NCBI GenBank assembly: GCA_026225115.1 | Contig: JAMFSE010000031.1 | Span: forward strand, 17,897 to 81,896 | DNA length: 64,000 nucleotides | Source of the DNA: Rhodovastum atsumiense | GTDB lineage: Bacteria; Pseudomonadota; Alphaproteobacteria; Acetobacterales; Acetobacteraceae | Direction: 5' to 3' | Shown here: piece after piece, positions 9,186 to 16,417 of the stretch | How positions within the stretch are numbered: the stretch's first letter is position 1 | Layout: each line of letters opens with the position of its first letter | Notes under the pieces: generated by a model | What the model was told of the DNA's origin: nothing | What the model saw: only the letters and a program-made list of their open reading frames with translations | The model's database searches: none | Made by a program: the position numbers and the translations under genes

Positions 9186-9636
9186 GGCCGGATTTTACGC
9201 ATGCGCAGCCGCGGCAATAACACGCCCACGCGCTGCTGGTAACGCACGTAGGCTTCGCCTTTGCGGCGGAGCATGGCGGCTTCCAGCGGCGGCACACCGG
9301 TTGCGAAGCGTCACCGGCCCCTGCAGGATCAGCAGGAAGAACATCCAACGCTGGAAGCCGGCGCCAAAGCGCTCCCGCATCGTGGCGTAGCGCACATCCT
9401 CAGGGCTTTTTGCCACCCGGATTGCGACATAGGTGCCGAGCCTGATTGCCCATGCCGCAACCATGGCTGCCACCATGAAATGCCGCCATGAAACGCCGGC
9501 CTGCGCCCATTAGCGCCGCGGCTGCGCAGGCAAGGCCGGTGCCATAGGTCCAGAACACGTCGGTCCAGCCGCCATTTTGCAAGGCCCGCTGCGTAATCCA
9601 GGCAGCCAGCATGACGAGGGTCATGAGGATCGTCAC
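9182..9636 (-). pseudogene. Remnant of a DUF1295 (steroid 5-alpha-reductase-like) membrane protein
   Basis: Three pieces of one protein lie in different frames on the minus strand. An N-terminal piece starts at GTG 9636 (AAWITQRALQNGGWTDVFW). A middle piece around 9476-9310 has AAWAIRLGTYVAIRV, PEDVRYATMRERFG and MFFLLILQGPV. The C-terminal end, GVPPLEAAML then KGEAYVRYQQR, stops at 9182-9184, inside the dnaA stop. At least one frameshift lies near 9470, and ~80 residues expected between the middle and C-terminal pieces are missing near 9300. DUF1295 proteins are normally ~260 residues, so this gene is inactivated. Confidence 0.75.
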
Positions 9637-9646
9637 GGCGAGGACA

Positions 9647-9814
9647 GACTACCAATGGTTCATTGTCGCCAACCCGGCGTTCACCAATGTCTCGGTCTTC
9701 ACGCGCTCCGCGCGGCCCGATGTGGCGCTTGTCGGCATGTTGACCGCCCGCCTGCGCGCTTTGGGCTACGATCCGGCGAAGCTGGAATTTCCGACCCAGT
9801 TCCCGGCATCCTGA
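9647..9814 (+). pseudogene. C-terminal fragment of a lipocalin (Blc-like)
   Basis: Fifty-five codons resembling the end of bacterial lipocalins: DYQWFIVANPAFTNVSVFTR followed by a helix and ALGYDPAKLEFPTQFP. The rest of a lipocalin (about 120 residues) is missing. Reading upstream enters the antisense of the DUF1295 remnant, so the junction near 9640 looks like a deletion joining two damaged genes. It is probably not translated as a functional protein. Confidence 0.6.
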
Positions 9815-10459
9815 TTACTGGCTCGCCCAGATGATCCGATGGATCCAGATGAGGCTGCCAACCGGAAAGCTGGCATTGGGGTAGTCCGGGTTCAAGCTGC
9901 TGAGCTCAATGCGGGTTGCCGTTCGGCGGGTCAGCAGCTTGGCCATCACCGCGCCGTCGGTTGAGCGGGCCACGACGCGGTCGCCCACGCGGACCGGGGC
10001 GGCGGGGGAGACGATGATGCTGTCGCCGGCGCGGTAGACCGGTTCCATCGAATCGCCGGAAATTGTGAGGGCGTAAGCATGGGCATCGCCGGTCTGCGGT
10101 AGCTCCACCTCGTCCCAGCCGGCGCCGGCAGGATAGCCGCCATCGTCGAAAAATCCGGAGCTGCCGGCCTGGGCCAGGCCGATCAGGGGGATTTTGGTGC
10201 GCGAGCGAGAGCGCAGTTCCGGCATGGCGCGGGCGCCCATCACCAGCGCGGTGAAATCCGCCAGGCCGGCGCCGGTGGCGTTCAATACTTTCGACAGGCT
10301 CTCGGTTGACGGCCAGCGGTTGCGGCCATCGGCGGTTCCGCGTTTCGACATATTGAAGCTGGTGGGGTCCAGTCCGGCCTTGCGGGCGAGCCCGGAGGGG
10401 GAAAGCCCGTGCTCCGCCGCCAGAGTGTCGATTGCCCGCCAAACATCGTCATGCCGCAT
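9815..10459 (-). CDS. LexA-like S24-family transcriptional repressor
   Basis: A 214-residue DNA-binding protein with an N-terminal helix-turn-helix (residues ~5-60, LSPSGLARKAGL and the recognition region TSFNMSKRG) and a C-terminal S24 self-cleavage domain. The catalytic pair is Ser137 (TISGDSMEP) and Lys174 (VMAKLLTRR), and the likely cleavage bond is Ala98-Gly99 in GLAQAGSSG. It resembles phage-type repressors and chromosomal S24 regulators rather than LexA itself, whose HTH is winged. It is divergent from a region with an exact match to the alphaproteobacterial SOS box, so it may respond to DNA damage through RecA-stimulated cleavage; that link is inference. Confidence 0.85.
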   Translation of the reverse strand: MRHDDVWRAIDTLAAEHGLSPSGLARKAGLDPTSFNMSKRGTADGRNRWPSTESLSKVLNATGAGLADFTALVMGARAMPELRSRSRTKIPLIGLAQAGSSGFFDDGGYPAGAGWDEVELPQTGDAHAYALTISGDSMEPVYRAGDSIIVSPAAPVRVGDRVVARSTDGAVMAKLLTRRTATRIELSSLNPDYPNASFPVGSLIWIHRIIWASQ

Positions 10460-10573
10460 CGGAGAACCTTTACCGTAATATCAGCAGCTTGCACAAATTT
10501 GCGGTGCCGGACCAGAAAAATTAGGAATTTTGTCCGTTTTCTGTTGTCAAACCGTTCTGAACGTGATTATGAT

Positions 10574-10588
10574 GTTCTTGTTATGTTC
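10574..10588 (+). promoter_or_regulatory. Match to the alphaproteobacterial LexA box (GTTC-N7-GTTC)
   Basis: GTTCTTGTTATGTTC matches the alphaproteobacterial SOS consensus GTTC-N7-GTTC exactly. Further GTTC half-sites lie at 10554 and 10614, and GAAC at ~10558. It is 115 bp upstream of the divergent S24 repressor start and 30 bp before the -35 of a rightward promoter candidate, so it could control either. Confidence 0.55.
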
Positions 10589-10617
10589 TGTAGAAATTCA
10601 ATCTTTAGGAATTGTTC

Positions 10618-10646
10618 TTGACTCACTACACAACCTTAAATAGATT
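10618..10646 (+). promoter_or_regulatory. Candidate sigma70 promoter
   Basis: TTGACT (10618-10623), 17 bp, TAGATT (10641-10646). It would start transcription near 10653, upstream of a structured stretch that ends in a strong terminator at 10752-10783. Confidence 0.4.
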
Positions 10647-10652
10647 GCCAAT

Positions 10653-10783
10653 ACCGACGAGCGCGGTTTTCGCTCGCCGTCCGGGAGTTTCAGGCAATGT
10701 TTCGCCCTGGAAGCGGCCGGATGATTTTCCACCCCCCTAAGCGCAACTTACGGGCCGGCCCCGAACGGGCCGGCCCGATTTTT
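10653..10783 (+). ncRNA. Possible small RNA or terminated leader, ~130 nt
   Basis: The stretch lies between a promoter candidate and an intrinsic terminator and has no coding sequence. It contains a stem-loop near 10661-10690 (GACGAGCG..CGCTCGCCGTC) and ends in the terminator hairpin. The next gene starts 55 bp beyond, so it could also be a 5' leader with an attenuator. No known RNA family was recognised. Confidence 0.3.
10752..10783 (+). terminator. Strong GC-rich intrinsic terminator
   Basis: A 10 bp perfect stem GGGCCGGCCC/GGGCCGGCCC (10752-10761, 10767-10776) with a five-base loop, followed by GATTTTT. It lies upstream of, not after, the small gene at 10839. Confidence 0.8.
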
Positions 10784-10838
10784 GAGCCGCGCGCCTTATC
10801 CGTCTTTCGATAATCCTCAAACCAAGGAACCCTTCGAC

Positions 10839-11072
10839 ATGGCCTTTTCTCTTCGCAACCTCTCCGTCCTTGCTTACGCCAATGGCTTCACTCTGTGGCA
10901 TTACAAATCCGGCACCGACCCGCTGGCCCGCGCCATCACCAAGGGCTATTTCGCCGATGCCGCGGATTTGCTGGCGGCCGGCGACATGGTGATGCTGACC
11001 GCCAGCGAAGGCGGCAAAATCGCAACGATTGCCGGGGCGGGGAAGGGGATATCCCTGGCGCCTTTATGCTGA
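10839..11072 (+). CDS. Small conserved protein, 77 residues, unknown function
   Basis: The start is ATG 10839 with the ribosome site AAGGAA (10823-10828). The product is acidic to neutral, 77 residues, with no signal peptide or membrane segment. It opens MAFSLRNLSVLAYANGFTLW and has a KGYFADAADLLAAGDMVMLTA segment. The LSVLAYANGFTLWHYK opening recalls small proteins met in phage structural modules and as solitary chromosomal genes, but no function is established. It sits between the possible small RNA and a family 1 hairpin repeat that would end its transcript. Confidence 0.65.
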   Translation: MAFSLRNLSVLAYANGFTLWHYKSGTDPLARAITKGYFADAADLLAAGDMVMLTASEGGKIATIAGAGKGISLAPLC

Positions 11073-11080
11073 GGCAAGGC

Positions 11081-11165
11081 AAAGTTCTTTTTTGAAAAAA
11101 AGAACCAAAAAACTTTTGTTATGCCGGGTCATGGGCGTTGTCATAGCCCACGGGCCAGCAAAAAA
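11081..11165. repeat. Family 1 AT-rich hairpin repeat, left half plus centre
   Basis: The hairpin GTTCTTTTTT-G-AAAAAAAGAAC (11084-11105) is followed by CCAAAAAACTTTTG and the GC-rich centre with a TGGGC..GCCCA stem (11131-11150). It lies 11 bp after the stop of the 77-residue gene. The opposed right arm seen in complete copies is missing. U-rich on both strands, it can serve as a terminator. Confidence 0.8.
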
Positions 11166-11294
11166 ATGGTGGGGTGCAAAGGGCACCCCACCTTACGCTC
11201 GCTTGACAAACTATGGAAATTTTTCCATATTTATTCCGATGGCTGAGAACACTAAAGACCGCCACGGGAACCGCTGAGCGAGGTTTCGTCTACT

Positions 11295-11642
11295 TTGTTG
11301 CCAAAGCCGGTCGTATGGGTCGCAAGCAGCAAAGACGATATTTCAGCGATGCCCGATCCGGTAAAGGCTTCTTTCGGCCATCGATTAAGTGAGGTGCAGG
11401 AGGGCAGGACACCGCAGGATACCAAACCTCTGCCGCAGTTCGGCGGCGGCGTGTTTGAGTTGCGAGAGCGGTTCGACGGCAACGCCTACCGCGTTATGTA
11501 TGTCGTCGCGTTGCGCAAGGCGGTGTATGTACTTCATGCCTTCATGAAGAAGTCGAAGTCCGGCATTAGGTTGCCAAAACCGGAAGCGGAATTGATCGAG
11601 TTGAGATTCAAACGGGCGCAAGCTCTGGATGCGGAGAATTGA
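11295..11642 (+). CDS. HigB/RelE-like toxin (phage Gp49-like family)
   Basis: Probable ribosome-dependent mRNA interferase toxin. The core matches the Gp49-like/HigB family: WVASSKDDISAMPDPVK, then GVFELRERFDGNAYRVMYVV and VYVLHAFMKKSKSG, with the basic patch expected for RNA contact. No ATG is available at the N-terminus; TTG 11295 or 11298 is the likely start. It ends at 11642, one base before the start of the antitoxin gene, giving the toxin-first order of HigBA-type loci. GC content is lower than in the neighbouring housekeeping genes, in keeping with acquisition. Confidence 0.82.
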   Translation: MLPKPVVWVASSKDDISAMPDPVKASFGHRLSEVQEGRTPQDTKPLPQFGGGVFELRERFDGNAYRVMYVVALRKAVYVLHAFMKKSKSGIRLPKPEAELIELRFKRAQALDAEN

Positions 11643-11643
11643 T

Positions 11644-11973
11644 ATGAAGGATATTTCTCATGAAAAAAGCAGTGGCAATGTTTTTTTCGACCTCGGGTTT
11701 AGCCCGGCTGCCACGGCTGACCTGACTGTGAAAAGCAGGCTCATCACAACGATCAGCGAGACGATCAGGGAGCGCGCGTTGACGCAGCAAGAGGCGGCGC
11801 AGCTTTGCGGAACAGATCAGCCAACACTTTCCAAAGTTCTTCGGGGACGCATGGAGAGCATCACAATTGACAAGCTCGCCGCGTGGCTCAATGCGCTCGG
11901 ACGCACGGTTGAAATTCATGTCCAGCCTTATGACCGCAAGGTAAAGTCCGGCCAGCTTGTCATTGCGCCGTGA
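11644..11973 (+). CDS. XRE-family antitoxin (HigA-like)
   Basis: A DNA-binding antitoxin partner of the preceding toxin. The start is ATG 11644 with GGAG at 11632-11635, giving 109 residues. A helix-turn-helix of the HTH_37/XRE type spans residues ~35-90: LTQQEAAQLCGTDQPTLSKVLRGR followed by ITIDKLAAWLNALGR. Such antitoxins neutralise the toxin by direct binding and repress the operon. The two genes are one base apart and must be co-transcribed. Confidence 0.85.
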   Translation: MKDISHEKSSGNVFFDLGFSPAATADLTVKSRLITTISETIRERALTQQEAAQLCGTDQPTLSKVLRGRMESITIDKLAAWLNALGRTVEIHVQPYDRKVKSGQLVIAP

Positions 11974-12046
11974 CAACCAGCGCGCCTTGAACTTGTACCT
12001 ATGGCTTAACTCACCTGCGCCGGGGGGCGGATTTTGGTCGGAGTCT

Positions 12047-12069
12047 GATACGGAATTGGATATAGTGTA
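12047..12069 (+). repeat. 23 bp direct repeat, copy 1 (promoter-like)
   Basis: GATACGGAATTGG followed by ATATAGTGTA. A copy differing at one base lies at 12881-12903. It is 83 bp before the start of the small gene at 12152. TATAGT inside it could serve as a -10 element. Confidence 0.7.
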
Positions 12070-12151
12070 ACAGAAATCCGGCAGTCTCTGCTATATCTGT
12101 ACGATTCGTCACGGTAATTGAAACTGCGAGAGGTCAGGATTATACTGCAGC

Positions 12152-12442
12152 ATGGCCTATTGGGTTAAACGAATCGCGCTGAAATCCGGTGAAGTAGTCA
12201 CCGAGCTGGAGCTTCGGGAAGACGAAAACCGGTTCGACGGTCCTGCCCCCGTTGTCGGTGATTTAATAGAGGTTAAGTGTCGAGGCCGCACGTTTACGGC
12301 TAAGGTCGTCTGGGGAAACTGGCCTGATCGTGTCTATCCTGATAATTTTGTGGTCCCGATTAGAGCATATGAGCTCGGACTTGACGAGGCAGTTACCCCT
12401 CTGCGTTTCCCACCTCCGAAGCACAAGCAAACTCGCGCATAA
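12152..12442 (+). CDS. Small orphan protein, 96 residues
   Basis: Not recognised. It starts MAYWVKRIALKSGEVVTELE with the ribosome site GAGAGG and contains a charged beta-rich core (VVGDLIEVKCRGRTFTAKVVWG) that could be a small SH3-like or PilZ-like barrel. There is no signal peptide or membrane segment. It is preceded by the 23 bp direct repeat and converges on the DUF6572 gene with no gap. Lower GC than the surrounding core genes suggests acquired DNA. Confidence 0.5.
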   Translation: MAYWVKRIALKSGEVVTELELREDENRFDGPAPVVGDLIEVKCRGRTFTAKVVWGNWPDRVYPDNFVVPIRAYELGLDEAVTPLRFPPPKHKQTRA

Positions 12443-12769
12443 TCAGTTCGGCAGTTTGAGCTCGACGCGCAGGTCGAAGCCTGCTTTTTGGATCGTGGTC
12501 GTTGCTTTGCGCAAAAAGAGCTCGCCTTGCTCACTTGGTTTGAATTTGCAGACTAGGTTTATGATGACTGGATGCCCAGCGACCTGCGGCGTTTTTTTTA
12601 ACAACTCGCCGCTTTCTATAAACCGAAGGTATGCGTTGAGTTTGTCTTGAAGTAGCGGGAGATGCGTGCTTTCAGTCCAAGGAAGATGATCGCTTATTGT
12701 CAACCAGACCTCGCCGGAGGCCTCATCGACGGTAATGAAATCGATCACGGAACTCTGTTCAATCGTCAA
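12443..12769 (-). CDS. DUF6572-like small protein
   Basis: 108 residues resembling the DUF6572 family: SSVIDFITVDEASGEVWLTI, SDHLPW, then LLQDKLNAYLRFIESGEL and a C-terminal VVINLVCKFKP-like strand with an amphipathic helix. Family members are small cytoplasmic proteins of unknown function, often near toxin or immunity genes. It is transcribed leftward and ends directly against the orphan gene at 12442. The family call is from memory of the pattern. Confidence 0.6.
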   Translation of the reverse strand: MTIEQSSVIDFITVDEASGEVWLTISDHLPWTESTHLPLLQDKLNAYLRFIESGELLKKTPQVAGHPVIINLVCKFKPSEQGELFLRKATTTIQKAGFDLRVELKLPN

Positions 12770-12880
12770 TCAATGCCTCGCTCCCGTGACAACTATAATG
12801 CCTGCGACAGTCCGATCGTCAATAAATTTGATTGGTTCTAGACGCCATCAGGAGGTGGGACTGGATTTCAAGCTGAAAGC

Positions 12881-12903
12881 GATACAGAATTGGATATAGT
12901 GTA
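12881..12903 (+). repeat. 23 bp direct repeat, copy 2 (promoter-like)
   Basis: GATACAGAATTGG followed by ATATAGTGTA; 22 of 23 bases equal copy 1 at 12047-12069. It is 54 bp before the start of the gene at 12957. Its first ten bases occur again, inverted, at 13421-13430. Confidence 0.7.
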
Positions 12904-12956
12904 TTAGATGCAGGCAATTATTGATGAAACTGCTTCTCTGACTGGCGAGCGCAAAA

Positions 12957-13316
12957 ATGAATAGGCCATTAGAAATTCACGAGCAAAGACTTTTGCAAAA
13001 GCTCCTGGATCAATGCGCGTTTGACGTGACCAATTTGCGAACCCAGGCGACTATAGCGAAAGTCCGGAATGTTAATTCCGACGGCAGCATTCTACGGTTT
13101 GAGGACTTCTCATCCGTCCCATCCGCTCCAATGCCCCCAATACATCTTGTTCCAGTTGAAGCAGTTTTTCCCGACACCGACGGAGTTAAAATTCATATAT
13201 TGCTGCACGTGAGGGAAGGTAGATTGTACGAGTTGGAATTTTTAAAGGAAGACGCCACAAAACTCCTTGTATATCCTGACGCAGATGAAATTAAAGATTT
13301 CATTCTCGAGGGATGA
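12957..13316 (+). CDS. DUF6984-like small protein
   Basis: 119 residues, starting MNRPLEIHEQRLLQKLLDQC, with a middle SDGSILRFEDFSS segment and a beta-rich end (VKIHILLHVREGRLYELEF). The pattern recalls DUF6984 proteins, small cytoplasmic proteins seen in polymorphic-toxin and immunity neighbourhoods. No toxin gene is adjacent, so an immunity role is only a suggestion. It shares the 23 bp upstream repeat with the orphan gene at 12152. AT-rich codon use compared with the flanking genes. Confidence 0.5.
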   Translation: MNRPLEIHEQRLLQKLLDQCAFDVTNLRTQATIAKVRNVNSDGSILRFEDFSSVPSAPMPPIHLVPVEAVFPDTDGVKIHILLHVREGRLYELEFLKEDATKLLVYPDADEIKDFILEG

Positions 13317-13862
13317 ATTAGCTTCCGCGGCTAGTTTGTTCGAAGCGCCAATAAGAGCCATTTGATACTCAGAACCCCTTAAGCAAAAAATGGCCGACGG
13401 TTGTTGTTACAAAATTAGGTATTCTGTATCAAAAATGGGTGGAACACGAGGTTAGATTTACAAACCAGCGCCGCCAAGTTTCGGCAGTGCTCTGTGGCTA
13501 CTCTTTAAAAAGCCGAGGCAGAACCGATGACGGTTGTATCGGTCGATTAGCAGCAGCTTTGACTGTCATAAATGTGCCACCTAGCTAACAATGCAAGATT
13601 CTGATACAATTCTCGTGGAATTTGTATCAAATACCTCGAAAAGCGAAAATGCCTGAATTTTACGGGCTGAATTCTTACACCAAATCTCGTCAGTCCCATG
13701 ACGGGTTTGGTAGGTCAAAGCCAGTGCTATTTGCTATATGTCCGCTTACTTTCAGTGCCGGCTCCAGAGCGGACGGGTCGCTTCCGGCCAGCATCAGAAA
13801 TTCAAACCGAGCCAAAACGCTACGCCAGGGTTCAGTCCCAGCCACAGCCGCCGGCCCAGCAT
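13317..13862. other. ~545 bp low-GC non-coding stretch at the end of the accessory islet
   Basis: No convincing gene; open frames here are short and lack ribosome sites. It holds an inverted GATACAGAAT (13421-13430) that repeats the start of the 23 bp motif, and the palindrome at 13602-13629. It probably is decayed or regulatory DNA. Confidence 0.5.
13602..13629. repeat. TGATACA palindrome
   Basis: TGATACAATTC (13602-13612) faces GAATTTGTATCA (13618-13629) with a five-base spacer, one base unpaired. It shares the GATAC element with the 23 bp motif at 12047 and 12881, and could be an operator for a regulator of the islet. Confidence 0.5.
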
Positions 13863-13909
13863 AACAAAAGTTTTTTGCTTCTTTTTTTCAAAAAAGAAGT
13901 TCTTTCTTT
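13863..13909. repeat. Family 1 AT-rich hairpin repeat, right half
   Basis: AAAAGTTTTTTG then the hairpin CTTCTTTTTTT-C-AAAAAAGAAG (13878-13899), ending 10 bases before the pepA stop (minus strand). It would terminate pepA. The stem uses CTTC/GAAG where other copies use GTTC/GAAC, a paired change. Confidence 0.8.
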
Positions 13910-15421
13910 TCAGCCTTCGAAATTATCGGCCACCCATTGGTTCAGCAGACGCACGCCGTAAGCGGTGGCGCCCTTTGGCGTTGTCGGTCCGTCTTTGCCA
14001 GTCCAGGCCATGCCGGCAATGTCCAGATGGGCCCAGGGCTTGCCGTTCACAAAACGCTGCAGAAACTGCGCCGCGGTGATCGAGCCGCCGCCCTTGCCGC
14101 TGCTGATGTTCTGCACATCGGCGATCGGCGAGTTGATGCTCTTGTCGTAGCTCTCCCCCATCGGCACCAGCGGCATCCGCCATAATTTCTCGTCGGTGGT
14201 TTTGCCGGCGGCGATCAGTTTTTCGGCCAGTTCATCGTCGTTGCTGAACAGGCCGGCATATTCCTGGCCGAGGCTCATGATGATCGCGCCGGTGAGCGTT
14301 GCCATATCCACCATGTATTTTGGCGAGAACCGTTCCTGCGCGTAATACAGCACGTCGGCCAACACCAAACGTCCTTCCGCATCCGTATTCAATATTTCAA
14401 TGGTCTGGCCTGAATAGGAGGTCACCACGTCGCCCGGCCGCGTGGCGGTGCCGGACGGCATGTTCTCGACCAGCCCGATCAACCCGACCGCATCCACCTT
14501 GGCCTTGCGCCCGGCCAATGCCGCCATCAGCCCGGTGACGGCGCCGGCGCCGGCCATGTCCCATTTCATATCTTCCATGCCGGCGGCTGGCTTTATCGAA
14601 ATGCCACCGGTGTCAAACGTGACGCCCTTGCCGATAAAGGCGATCGGCGCCACCGGGTCCTTCGATTTTTTGCCCTTCTTGTCGTCCTTGAAGCCGGAGA
14701 CGCCAAGCCACTGCATCACCACCATGCGCGATTCTCGCGCGGTGCCGAGACCGACGCTCAAGAGCGAGCCGAAGCCGAGTTTTTCCAGGTCCTTTTTGTT
14801 GAAAATCTCCACTTTCACGCCGAGCTTTTTTAACGCCTCCGTGCGGTCCGCGAATTCTTCCGGATACAACACGTTCGCGGGCTCGGTGACGAGGTTGCGG
14901 GTGAGCTCGACGCCCTCGGCGACGGCTGCCAGCGGCGTATAGAATGCGCTGGCCTTGGCCGGCTCGGCTACCAGGAATTTCAGGCCGGCGAGTTTCGTCT
15001 TCTCGTCATCCTTCTGGGTCGTGCGGTATTTGTCGAACCGGTAGCCCCGCAGCCGGGCGCCGAGCGCCATGTGGGCAGCCAGTTTCTCGCTCAGTGCATC
15101 GGCCAGAATGGAGGCCGTGGCCTCCTTGGTCAGCATTGTCTGGGCGGTGCCGCCGAACTCCTCGGCCTTGCGGACGGTCAGCTCCTCGATCTTGCCGAGA
15201 CCGAGCACCAATACCCGTTTCAGCCCGGCCGGCCCATAAAGCGTAACAGACTGGCCCTTTTTGCCGGTGAACTCGGCCGCCTTCAGCGCCGCGGTCAACC
15301 CGCCGGACAGCAGCTTGTCGAGCGCCGCGCCCTGGCCTGCTAGCGCCGCACCTTCGACCAGAGGCAGGACGGCAACGCCGGTTTTGGGCAAGGCTGCCTT
15401 GGCAAACGCGATATCCAGCAT
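13910..15421 (-). CDS. pepA: Cytosol (leucyl) aminopeptidase
   Basis: Zinc/manganese M17 exopeptidase that removes N-terminal residues from peptides; a cytoplasmic hexamer. The M17 signature NTDAEGRLVLAD is intact, and metal ligands lie in GKGVTFDTGGISIKP and MKWDMAGA. The 503-residue length is typical. ATG 15421 follows GGAG by six bases and is preferred over TTG one codon earlier. It is the last gene before a family 1 hairpin at its 3' end, and is divergent from cysQ. Confidence 0.96.
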   Translation of the reverse strand: MLDIAFAKAALPKTGVAVLPLVEGAALAGQGAALDKLLSGGLTAALKAAEFTGKKGQSVTLYGPAGLKRVLVLGLGKIEELTVRKAEEFGGTAQTMLTKEATASILADALSEKLAAHMALGARLRGYRFDKYRTTQKDDEKTKLAGLKFLVAEPAKASAFYTPLAAVAEGVELTRNLVTEPANVLYPEEFADRTEALKKLGVKVEIFNKKDLEKLGFGSLLSVGLGTARESRMVVMQWLGVSGFKDDKKGKKSKDPVAPIAFIGKGVTFDTGGISIKPAAGMEDMKWDMAGAGAVTGLMAALAGRKAKVDAVGLIGLVENMPSGTATRPGDVVTSYSGQTIEILNTDAEGRLVLADVLYYAQERFSPKYMVDMATLTGAIIMSLGQEYAGLFSNDDELAEKLIAAGKTTDEKLWRMPLVPMGESYDKSINSPIADVQNISSGKGGGSITAAQFLQRFVNGKPWAHLDIAGMAWTGKDGPTTPKGATAYGVRLLNQWVADNFEG

Positions 15422-15510
15422 CAATCACTCCAGAATATTGTGGTTAAGGTTACCATAACAGCGTCATTGATCTTGGCGAGGGGTACAGCACGGCTTAACA
15501 GCCTGATCCA

Positions 15511-16281
15511 ATGAACCAACGCATGGACGACAACGATCTGGTGCAGCTCGCGGTCCAGCTCTCCACGGCTGCCGCCACTGAAATCCTCGCTATCCGCGCC
15601 GCCGGCTTTACCGTGGATGAGAAAAGCGATGCCTCTCCCGTAACTTTGGCCGATCGGCGCGCCGAGAAGATCATCGTCGAGGGCCTGCGGGCAGCTACCG
15701 ATATTCCGGTGATCGCCGAGGAGGAAGTGGCGGCAGGCAAAATCACAGATCCCGGCGCCGAATACTGGCTGGTGGACCCGCTGGACGGCACCAGGGAATT
15801 CGCCGCCGGGCGGGCGGAATTCGCGGTCAATATCGGCCTGGTGCGCAACCGCCGGGCGGTGCTGGGCGCAGTTGCCAATCCGCTCATGCATGAGGTTCAT
15901 TACGGTATCGTCGGCGTCGGCGCCTGGAAGCAATCACCCGCCGGCATTATGCCGATCTCCGCCCGCCGGACACCGCCCGAGGGGCTGACCGTCATGGCTT
16001 CCCGGCATTACCAGCACGACCCGGCACTCGCCGAATTCCTCGCCAGATACAAAATCGCCTCGCTCATCAATATCGGCTCGGCGCTGAAATTCTGTAAGCT
16101 GGCCGAAGGCCTGGCCGATTTCTACCCGCGGCTGGGCCGGACCATGGAATGGGACACCGCAGCCCCCCAGGCGGTCCTGCAAGCCGCTGGCGGCAGCACC
16201 CGGACCTTGGATGGACAAACCCTGTTGTACGGCAAGCCCGGGTTTGAGAATCCGCCTTTTCTCTCCCACGGCCTTGAATAG
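15511..16281 (+). CDS. cysQ: 3'(2'),5'-bisphosphate nucleotidase CysQ (inositol monophosphatase superfamily)
   Basis: Likely hydrolyses 3'-phosphoadenosine 5'-phosphate, a by-product of sulfate assimilation. The 256-residue protein carries the metal-binding motif DPLDGTREF, the IAEEE metal ligand loop and the C-terminal GRTMEWDTAA, all as in CysQ. Other members of the superfamily (inositol or histidinol phosphatase) share the fold, so the substrate is an inference from the CysQ-like GRTMEWDTAAPQA ending. An internal ATG at 15523 is an alternative start. Confidence 0.88.
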   Translation: MNQRMDDNDLVQLAVQLSTAAATEILAIRAAGFTVDEKSDASPVTLADRRAEKIIVEGLRAATDIPVIAEEEVAAGKITDPGAEYWLVDPLDGTREFAAGRAEFAVNIGLVRNRRAVLGAVANPLMHEVHYGIVGVGAWKQSPAGIMPISARRTPPEGLTVMASRHYQHDPALAEFLARYKIASLINIGSALKFCKLAEGLADFYPRLGRTMEWDTAAPQAVLQAAGGSTRTLDGQTLLYGKPGFENPPFLSHGLE

Positions 16282-16417
16282 GGCCAGGCCTGGCGCCGTA
16301 TAAAACGGTGGTTAAACAATGGGTCTGGCGAGAATCCCTAAGTTGTGAGATGACGTATTACGTTTTTGTTACCAAACGCTTGCGGCTCAAAACTTAACTG
16401 GATTAAAACCAAGGAAA

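Noticed and set aside
9815..11072. Prophage remnant around the S24 repressor and the phage-like small gene
   Set aside because: No integrase, terminase, capsid, lysis or attachment-site duplication could be found on either side.
13622..13864. An 80-codon frame in the low-GC stretch before pepA
   Set aside because: No ribosome site, no codon bias, and it ends within a family 1 repeat.
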